Assembly (NCBI GenBank): GCA_947359465.1
Contig: OX375873.1
Location: 136,955,916 to 137,019,915 of the forward strand
Source of the DNA: Metellina segmentata
Lineage: Eukaryota > Arthropoda > Arachnida > Araneae > Tetragnathidae
Direction of reading: 5' to 3'
Length of the DNA stretch: 64,000 bases
The notes beneath the pieces are model-generated. The model had not been told where the DNA came from. It worked only from the letters and a program-made list of their open reading frames with translations, and made no database searches. The translations under genes were made by a program, and so were the position numbers. Below, piece after piece: positions 57,973 through 64,000 of this stretch (the first letter of the stretch is position 1; the number at the start of each line of letters is the position of its first letter).

Positions 57973-59095
57973 CTGCAAAAGAATTGCACTGTTATAAATA
58001 AATACTGTAAAAAATACAGTTAAATGTACTGAAATAGGTAGTCTTGAAATAAGATTTGCACATACGTTAGGGGATGGGCCGTAAAACACTTTTTTTCGAA
58101 ATCGCGATTCTAATAGTGCGGAAAGGGTTTTCTCTGGGTTCAATAATCACGATGTAAAATATTTTTTTTGATTGGATAATATCTTCTGCCCTTGCATCGC
58201 ACTTGGATTTTGGAAATTTGGGTAAATATATGCAATTTTTACTCGGCATAGGAAATATAATTATTTTTCAATATTGCTATTCTAATAGTGCGGAAGAGGT
58301 GCCCACTGGGTTCAATAAGAACGGTGTAAAATATTTTTTCCATCGAATAATATCTTCTGTTCTCGCATCGCAATTGAAATTTTGCTATTTTTGAAGAAAA
58401 GTGCACCTTTTCCCGTCTTTTCATGCTGCCTGTATCTGACAGGAAGTGAAAGGAGGAGAGGGGGTTCACTGTTCACATTCATCCGTAGATATATCTGAAG
58501 TAGATTTAAATCTGGACATTTACGAACTATTTACATCGAACCATTTAATCTCTATCACTGATCGCAAGTACTAACAATTAACTAACTCTGTTTGTATCTA
58601 AATCATTACAAATGCGACTTGGCTACCCTTCAACTGCTGTGGTTACCGACAGGTTTGGAGTCTCGGACTGAAACTGGTTTAATATAAAGTCTAAACACTC
58701 GCTGAAAGATGGAGCTAAGCATGTGTGGAATACTATTTCTAGATCCATGCATTTACCTCAAGGACGTCGTTGATGGAGTAATGTGTCGAAATTTGTTCTT
58801 TGTTTATCATGAGAATATCTTGCTGTTTATGCTGAACGGTGAAAACCCGCACATCAGAGAACTTGCTGCACAACGTATAATTAAGTCTAGAGAGTCATCT
58901 TCTATTGTAAAATCAGTACATGTATTTCTACCACCAAAACGGAAATTGGAAGCTGCTGACTATATGGAATTGATTGACTGGTCATCACTTCTCCATCAAT
59001 CCTCCGTGATATATCCACTGAAGTATTTAGTTCCATTGTGCATGATAAGAAAAATCCAGAATGAGACTTAGTTCACTTCACATGTCACACACAGG

Positions 59096-60853
59096 CAGGG
59101 CCGCTCATAAGGGGGGACAAACCCGACAACTGTCAGGGGCCCGGACGTTTAAGGGGCCCGCGGCCCCAAGGTTTGTTCAAGAAATTATCTGCCTCATTTT
59201 TGGGTTATTTTCTGAATTTTACAAAAAAATATCGAACAGAAAATATTCTTTTCAAGGCCTTAAAACGGCCTCGTCAAGGTGGTCTCACATTTTCACCAGT
59301 CTCCTGTCTACGACAACGACTAGATGGTTTACATGCCACAAGAAGTAATGAAATAGTAAGCACATTCTTCAACTTTATAAACCAGCTTTACAATTTCTTT
59401 AGTGCAAGTCCATGGCGGAACTGCTTCTAAAACACACTGTTGGGATGTCTCTACACAGTCTTTGTGAGACAAGATGGAGTGCAGTGAAACCTATATCTGA
59501 AAAACTACCTGACGTTTTATAGGACCTTCAAGATGTAAAAAATCAATAGTTTATCGTAAGAGGAAACGGCGGAAAATAAAATGGATTCCTCAATTATTTT
59601 TCAAAATTTGAAACTTTAATTCGGTTAAATATTTGGAACGACATACTAGAGCAAATTAATACAAGAAATTTAATCCTTCAATCATAATATATCTCCCTTG
59701 ATATCCAATGAATAACATTAAAGTGTTAACTGAAACAATAGATAAAGATTTAAGAAATCAATGACCTGTATAAATAGAGCTAAAGAGACAGCTTCTATTA
59801 TGGGTATAGATGAAGAATTTTTGAAAAAAAGAAGACGGGAAAGTAAGCTTTTTTTTTTTCGAAAAAGAAAGCTTTTGAAGTGGAAAGAAAAATGCTTGAA
59901 GTATGAGAAACCGAAGAAACAAAATTCAAAAGTTCAGTTTTTGATATAGTAATCAATAAAATAGTTTCTCATTTAGAATCAAGTTAGAGCAAATGAAAAA
60001 ACATATGCAATACATTCGAAGCCCTATTAAAAACAAATCATAATTCTAATGACAACAACGCACTTAAAAAATTAATTGAAAGCTATCCAGATGATTTAAG
60101 CCACAATCTCATCAATGAAATTCAGATGTACAAGACCATTCGCGAAGCTACTTTTTCACATTAAGCTAAGTTAGAAAATAAAGGTCTTCCACTCCCTTTA
60201 AATGATATATATAGATTAAAATTGCAATATATTTTCCCAGAACTTTGCATAGCTTTAAGAATTTTGTTTTCTCTTCCCATCACTGTTGCTTCTGGTGAAA
60301 GGATTCAGTAAACTAATCTACAATCAAAAATCCTTTACGATACGCTATGGGCCAAGAAAAATTTGAATCATCTTAGAATATTTTCAATTGAGCATGAACT
60401 GGCATGCAAAATTAGCTTCCTTTTTTGACGGCATCGATAAATTCATTAATTAGAAAAGAAAATTTACTGCTCCCTCCTCAGTACTGCAAAAGTTTTCGGA
60501 GTTTTGACTAGTCTTCACAAGTCCAAGGTATTTTTTTCCATGGGTTTCTTACAATCTTTCTATAGAGATATTTATTATAGCTTTCTGATTATACTTCATT
60601 ATCCTTATAGAAGTCCTGCTCAATCGCAAAGTGACCACACTTCGTGCTTTAGGCGTATAACACATATAAATATTTAATTCCATAATTACTTACCAGTTCA
60701 TTATTAATTTACTGTGGGTCTGCTTGTACATTTCTGAAGTTGGGTATTTGAAGAAGTATACTTGGGAAAATAAAAACTTCCTACACAAGGAAAAAACTTA
60801 GGGGCCAACACGAAAATTTTGTCGGGGGGCCCGAAAAATTTATGGGCGGCCCG
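59096..60853 (+). mobile_element. hAT transposon copy B (nested)
   Basis: A 1758-bp element with perfect 8-bp TSDs CACACAGG (59088-59095 and 60854-60861). The ends are CAGGGCCGCTCATAAGG and, inverted, CGGGCCGCCCATAAATTT. It is homologous over its length to the copy at 4704-6520. It sits inside the CHTQAVER coding sequence of the surrounding large-TIR element. Confidence 0.95.
59330..60440 (+). pseudogene. hAT transposase remnant (ZMYM1/TTF-type)
   Basis: Broken frames preserve, in family order, SLCETRWSAVKPISEKLPDV (about 59457), TCINRAKETASIMGIDEEF then LKKRRRESKLFF (59761-59855), and LPITVASGER followed by TNLQSKILYDTLWAKKNL and IFSIEHELA (60275-60405). The last is the hAT dimerisation domain (consensus LPVTVASAERSFSKLKLIK). 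Many stops and shortened spacing show loss of function. The matching region in copy A lies near 5230-5300 on the opposite strand. Confidence 0.88.
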
Positions 60854-61639
60854 CACACAGGCAGTTGAACGGTGTGCCAAGTTAGTGACAGAAGCATCCG
60901 CTAAGGTTTATGGGTTACAAAGTAGAGACAGGTTCATTAGATCCACATTCTTTTCCTGATCAATTATGCTTGAATTCGACCATATGGCTGATTTCAAGCC
61001 TCTTCCTGCTGATTAAGTGTAGGTAAACTTTTGGTATTGGCATGTCACAACATTCTATGTTTACAATATTCTTAACAAATATTATATTAATATATTGCGA
61101 CTTGGCTATTATTTAATAAATTTCAGGCAATATAATCAAATGTACAATCAATACAGCAATAAGCAGTGTTTTTACCCATATATTTTTCATGTTTGATTTA
61201 TTTCTATAACACATAAAAAAAGTGCAATTTTCTTCAAAAACTGCAAAATTTCAATTGCGATGCGAAAACAGAAAATATTATTTGATCGAAAAAGTATTTT
61301 ACACATTTGTTATTTAACCCAGTGGGCACTTCTTCCGCACTATTAGAAAATCAATATTGAAAAATAATTATATTTCCTACGCCGAGTAAAAACTGCCAAT
61401 TTTTATCCAAATTTCCAAAATCCAAGTGCGATGCAAGGGCAGCAGATATTATCCAATCAAAAAAATATTTTACACCATGTTTATTGAACCTAGAGAGAAC
61501 CCTTTCCGCACTATTAGAATACAATTTCGAAAAAAAGTGTTTTTCGGCCCACCCTAGGGCACATGTGTTTTTTGGCTTTTGATGAAGTTGAAAATATTAT
61601 ATTTTATATCTCGCTACAAACTAAGAACCGATCCCCCTT

Positions 61640-62045
61640 TTGAATTTAAAAGGTTGTTTGGGTTTTATGCCACAAGAGTCATATTTGACCATGCTATGTC
61701 AAACACAAGACAGACAATGTCAAGTAATGGACATACACAAATAAGGAAAGTTTTACTGACACAGAAGAGAGAAATACACCCAGAGAGGAATCGAATCTGT
61801 GCTGCCTACAACTAGCAGGCACCGACCAACCGGTCTAGTGGTTAAGGTGTTGGCCTCTGGATCGGAAGGTTCCCGGTTTTAATACGTGGTCAGGGCATGG
61901 ATGTAATTGTGCTGTCTTTTGTTAGCATCGCTTCCCGGCCTTGCAGTGGCCTATGATTAGCAATCAAGTGCCCACTGTAGTTATAAAAATAAAAAAAACT
62001 AGCAGGCTGTTAGCAGTGGGCATACCCACTGAGCCCTGGTGTGCA
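61640..62045 (-). mobile_element. SINE family B, interrupted by another SINE
   Basis: On the minus strand, CAGGGCTCAGTGGGTATGCC (box-A-like) and AGATTCGATTCC (box-B-like) form a tRNA-like head. It is followed by CTCTCTGGGTGTATTTCTCTC and ends near CATGGTCAAATATGAC. A family C SINE is inserted at 61821-61996. Related copies lie at 34822, 37809 and 39333. Confidence 0.78.
61821..61996 (+). mobile_element. SINE (family A head, family C body), recent-looking
   Basis: A 176-bp insertion with perfect 11-bp TSDs AACTAGCAGGC (61810-61820 and 61997-62007). It starts ACCGACCAACCGGTCTAGTG, has a degenerate box B (GGTTTTAATACG), a short body GTAATTGTGCTGTCTTTTG and CGGCCTTGCAGTGGCC shared with 52482-52755, and an A-rich tail. 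Confidence 0.95.
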
Positions 62046-62659
62046 CATGGGAAAACCATATTGTTAGTAGACTGTATTAGAGCTCATGGCATAAAAGGAG
62101 AAAGTATGTGGCTAGCCCGGTTCCAGAAAGTGCTTAAAATTGCAATGTACGTTACAGAACAATTTTTCGTTGATTTTATCAAAATTTTGAGAAAATCGCT
62201 CCTTGCTACACCTTTTTTTTTCTCTAACTACGGAACAACCTCCCTACACTGCCCCAAATAACCACCAACACTTTTGGGTGCTTATGCAAAAAGGGCATTA
62301 AGCATCCAAAATCCCTAAACAATCAGTTAAAAATTTGCATGAATCCATCCATGCTGACATAAAATGCACTATTTTGCAACTTCATTGGCAAGACACAAAT
62401 TACTACAGAGCTACTTCTTCAACCTTAGTGGAATAACAAGTGCAATAATACGAGACTGTTGAAAATAGCACAATACTTTTTTCTATCAGTGTTTTGTACC
62501 AGAATAAAACTTTCTCATTCAACTTATTTTTTGACTTTCCATCATAAAAAATAATTGTTTACCAACACAAGACTTCAAGTATTGGAATTTGTGGAAAAGT
62601 TTTTCTATTCATAAAATATATTATTACTAATCAACGTATTTAAAATATTTTCGAGCTAG
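62046..62659. other. Annexin intron, no gene recognised
   Basis: Nothing identifiable on either strand. Confidence 0.35.
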
Positions 62660-63084
62660 TCTCTAATCTTATAAAATGAAGTGATTGTTTGTTTGTTTGG
62701 GGCTGCAAAATCCTGACGTTTCTATGGCACTTACAGCAATGAGATTTGGCACACAGGTAGTCCACAGAATGCAGAGAATTTTTTTTTCATTTCCGCTTTG
62801 ATTTTGCACGGACGAATAAATTTCTAGCCAGACGATAAATATTTTAACTCAAGTCAATTCTTTTTTCTATCTCCTAGACCGTTAAAGATAGAGTAAAAAA
62901 TTTTAACGGATTTGAAATCTGCGGAAAATTTCAGTTTAGATTGATACATGAAAATATGATTTTCTTTAAATAAATAATTTTTTAATTGAATATATCTTCA
63001 ACGGATTTTAAATCTGCGGAAAATTTTACACCATATTAATACCTTACACCACGGGCAACTCCAGGCTAGCCATGCAGTGTCTAG
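62660..63084 (+). mobile_element. Non-autonomous Helitron-like element, shortened
   Basis: It starts TCTCTAATCTTATAAAATG and ends CATGCAGTGTCTAG|T. Internal blocks (CAATGAGATTTGGCACACAG, two CGGATTT-AAATCTGCGGAA segments) match 50998-51643, with the middle and the TTGGTTTGC hairpin deleted. It lies in the last annexin intron. Confidence 0.75.
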
Positions 63085-63222
63085 TTTCAAATAACAATTG
63101 ATGCATTTTGTTCTCTGTAAATAATCTTGTGATAAAATTGAATATAAGTAGAAAAAACACAAAAATTTCCTTGGGGTACTTAACTTATGAGGATTACTTA
63201 CTAATATCAAGGAGATTCATAC

Positions 63223-63345
63223 CTGTATTGTGGCTTCTAATGCTTCTTTGAATTTCTTTTGGTACTCGGTTTTAATGAATACCATATCAATTTCACATCG
63301 GCTAACAACAATTCGAATTAAGGACTTGTCATCCTTGGTAGCACC
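63223..63345 (-). CDS. Annexin, penultimate coding exon (repeat 4)
   Basis: The 123-nt exon (41 codons) lies between a polypyrimidine/CAG acceptor (TTTTTTCTTCAG|GGT) and donor CAG|GTATGA. It encodes GATKDDKSLIRIVVSRCEID, then MVFIKTEYQKKFKEALEATI and Q: the helices of annexin repeat 4 (family: GTDDxTLIRIVVSRSEIDLxxIK). The loop reads GATKDD where most annexins have GxGTDD, so the type II calcium site looks changed. Upstream exons for repeats 1-3 would lie beyond the right edge of the window. The paralogue cannot be named from this C-terminal piece. Confidence 0.92.
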
Positions 63346-63589
63346 CTGAAGAAAAAACCAATATGCTTTCAAAAGAAAGGAAAACATTTCAATGAATGAT
63401 ACATTAAGTTTCACAGAAAACTCTGTACAGAAATACGTCAAAAATATATATTATATCTGAAAATTTTTTAATAATTTTCCAATTTTTTACTTGTTAAATC
63501 CTTATTCAAGCATTGTGGAAAATAACATGAACTGTGGACAGCTAAATTGAATTGAACCCGATTGGACTCAGCTCCTTTCGAATCTCTTT
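63346..63589. other. Annexin intron, no gene recognised
   Basis: Intron upstream of the repeat-4 exon; nothing identifiable. Confidence 0.4.
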
Positions 63590-63948
63590 ATAATAGCTTC
63601 GTCCATCAGGTCGGAACTTAGAGGTCAATACCTCGGGGTGTCAGTCGATCTTGAATATCAGAAAGTATCCAATTGGATGCTAAAAACAAGGGTGAAATTT
63701 AAGGGTCACCAATTCAAAGAAGACCGTCCCATTAAGTTGGTCATTTGTGGCCTACCCATCCAAACTGATATTCGCCGGATTGAGCAAGAAATTGAAGATC
63801 ACTTCTATCAGGTTCATAAAATCGTTTGCCTAACCCGTCCTGGAAGCAAAAAGCTCATGCTGCTTTATTACATTCAAATAATCAGCTGTCTGCATATCGA
63901 CGGCATTTACAATATCACTGAACCAGTTATTTCAGTTCTTCCTGTTTA
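63590..63948 (+). pseudogene. Jockey-type retrotransposon ORF1 fragment
   Basis: A 103-residue open frame (63638-63949) contains VSNWMLKTRVKFKGHQFKED, RPIKLVICGLPIQTDIRRIE and EIEDHFYQVHKIVCLTRPGS. This is the pre-C2HC region of ORF1 (gag-like) proteins in Jockey-type non-LTR retrotransposons of arthropods (typical form: RPIKLVIRGLP, then an amphipathic helix and a TRPxxKxxLPLYLI segment). The zinc knuckles and ORF2 that should follow are absent, so it is a truncated insertion in an annexin intron, antisense to the gene. Confidence 0.78.
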
Positions 63949-64000
63949 AAACTTTTCCACATTAAAACAATTAAAACTGTAGATGTAATTTACAGTTTTC

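Larger units (their letters stand above)
58709..61017 (+). pseudogene. Transposon protein with CHTQAVER motif, split by hAT
   Basis: The first part (58709-59071) reads NGENPHIRELAAQRIIKSR, SVHVFLPPKRKLEAADYMEL and IDWSSLL. Just before the hAT insertion the frame is FTSHVTH or, shifted, CHT. After the insertion it continues QAVERCAKLVTEASAKVYG, RDRFIRSTFFS, a stop, then MLEFDHMADFKPLPAD. Together these match a widespread uncharacterised invertebrate protein with the blocks HIRELGLRRILKAR, CHTQAVERxxKLVTEAS and RDGFIRAxxxSR. I recognise it as a recurring transposon-linked protein, with no function assigned. A frameshift and a stop show it is inactive. Confidence 0.72.
58069..61556 (+). mobile_element. 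Large-TIR DNA element, possibly undescribed
   Basis: Arms 58069-58405 and 61215-61556 are inverted copies of about 340 bp. Outer ends read AGGGGATGGGCCGTAAAACAC and AGGGTGGGCCGAAAAACAC in summary form. Each arm contains two tandem subunits of about 190 bp, each with TTCTAATAGTGCGGAA and TGTAAAATATTTTTT. Imperfect flanking GCACATACGT/GCACATGTGT may be a TSD. Without the nested hAT (59096-60853) it is about 1.7 kb. It lies inside the last annexin intron. The superfamily is not assignable from the ends. Confidence 0.78.

Noticed and set aside
58239..58469. Minus-strand open frames in the arms at 58.1-58.5 kb
   Set aside because: They coincide with the long TIR of the large element, and the mirrored arm at 61.2-61.5 kb lacks an equivalent open frame, so they are fortuitous.

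Overview
This window is a repeat-saturated, intron-rich animal genome segment. An arthropod, possibly a chelicerate such as a spider, is my inference from the mix of piggyBac, Tc1/mariner, hAT, Helitron, Penelope-like and Jockey-type remnants and from the two host genes; nothing in the sequence names the species. Only two host genes can be supported, both on the minus strand. At 46736-47013 is the first coding exon of a cGMP-dependent protein kinase (PRKG1/foraging type), with a leucine zipper and the pseudosubstrate segment, ending at a clear splice donor. At 63223-63345 and 57913-57972 are the last two coding exons of an annexin, separated by a 5.25-kb intron. I found no cyclic-nucleotide-binding or kinase exon in the 46.7 kb downstream of the kinase exon, so most of positions 1-46735 is probably its first intron plus intergenic DNA.

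Almost everything else is mobile-element debris, much of it delimited by terminal repeats and target-site duplications (TSDs). Positions 1-14 kb hold scattered tRNA-derived SINEs, a complete hAT element (4704-6520), a Helitron-like element (10022-10710) and a Tc1/mariner-superfamily element (12285-13331) split by a SINE. Positions 14-24 kb hold a three-layer nest (hAT with a Helitron and a dimeric SINE inside), a mariner split by a Tc1 relative, and a Tc1-mariner-Helitron row. Positions 24-36 kb hold more SINEs, paired LTR-like repeats, a hAT with perfect 8-bp TSDs (27641-28750) and a deleted mariner. Positions 37-40 kb hold two piggyBac-type deletion derivatives bracketing a nearly full-length Tc1 element. 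Positions 42-43 kb hold a reverse-transcriptase remnant with an inverted 5' part.

Positions 46-57 kb contain the kinase exon and its upstream region, hAT transposase remnants, Helitron-like elements and a mariner end. Positions 57.9-63.4 kb are the annexin 3' end. Its last intron holds a roughly 3.5-kb element with about 340-bp terminal inverted repeats. That element encodes a protein carrying a CHTQAVER motif, and its reading frame was split by a hAT copy with perfect TSDs.

The most notable observations are the large-TIR element with its CHTQAVER-type protein, the modular SINE family (one shared core joined to different tRNA-like heads and tails, including a dimer with one TSD pair), the A|TC...CTAG|T Helitron-like family, the twin-priming-like inversion, and a dispersed repeat built on a perfect 16-bp palindrome. 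No CRISPR array, rRNA, functional tRNA gene or bacterial-type operon was seen.
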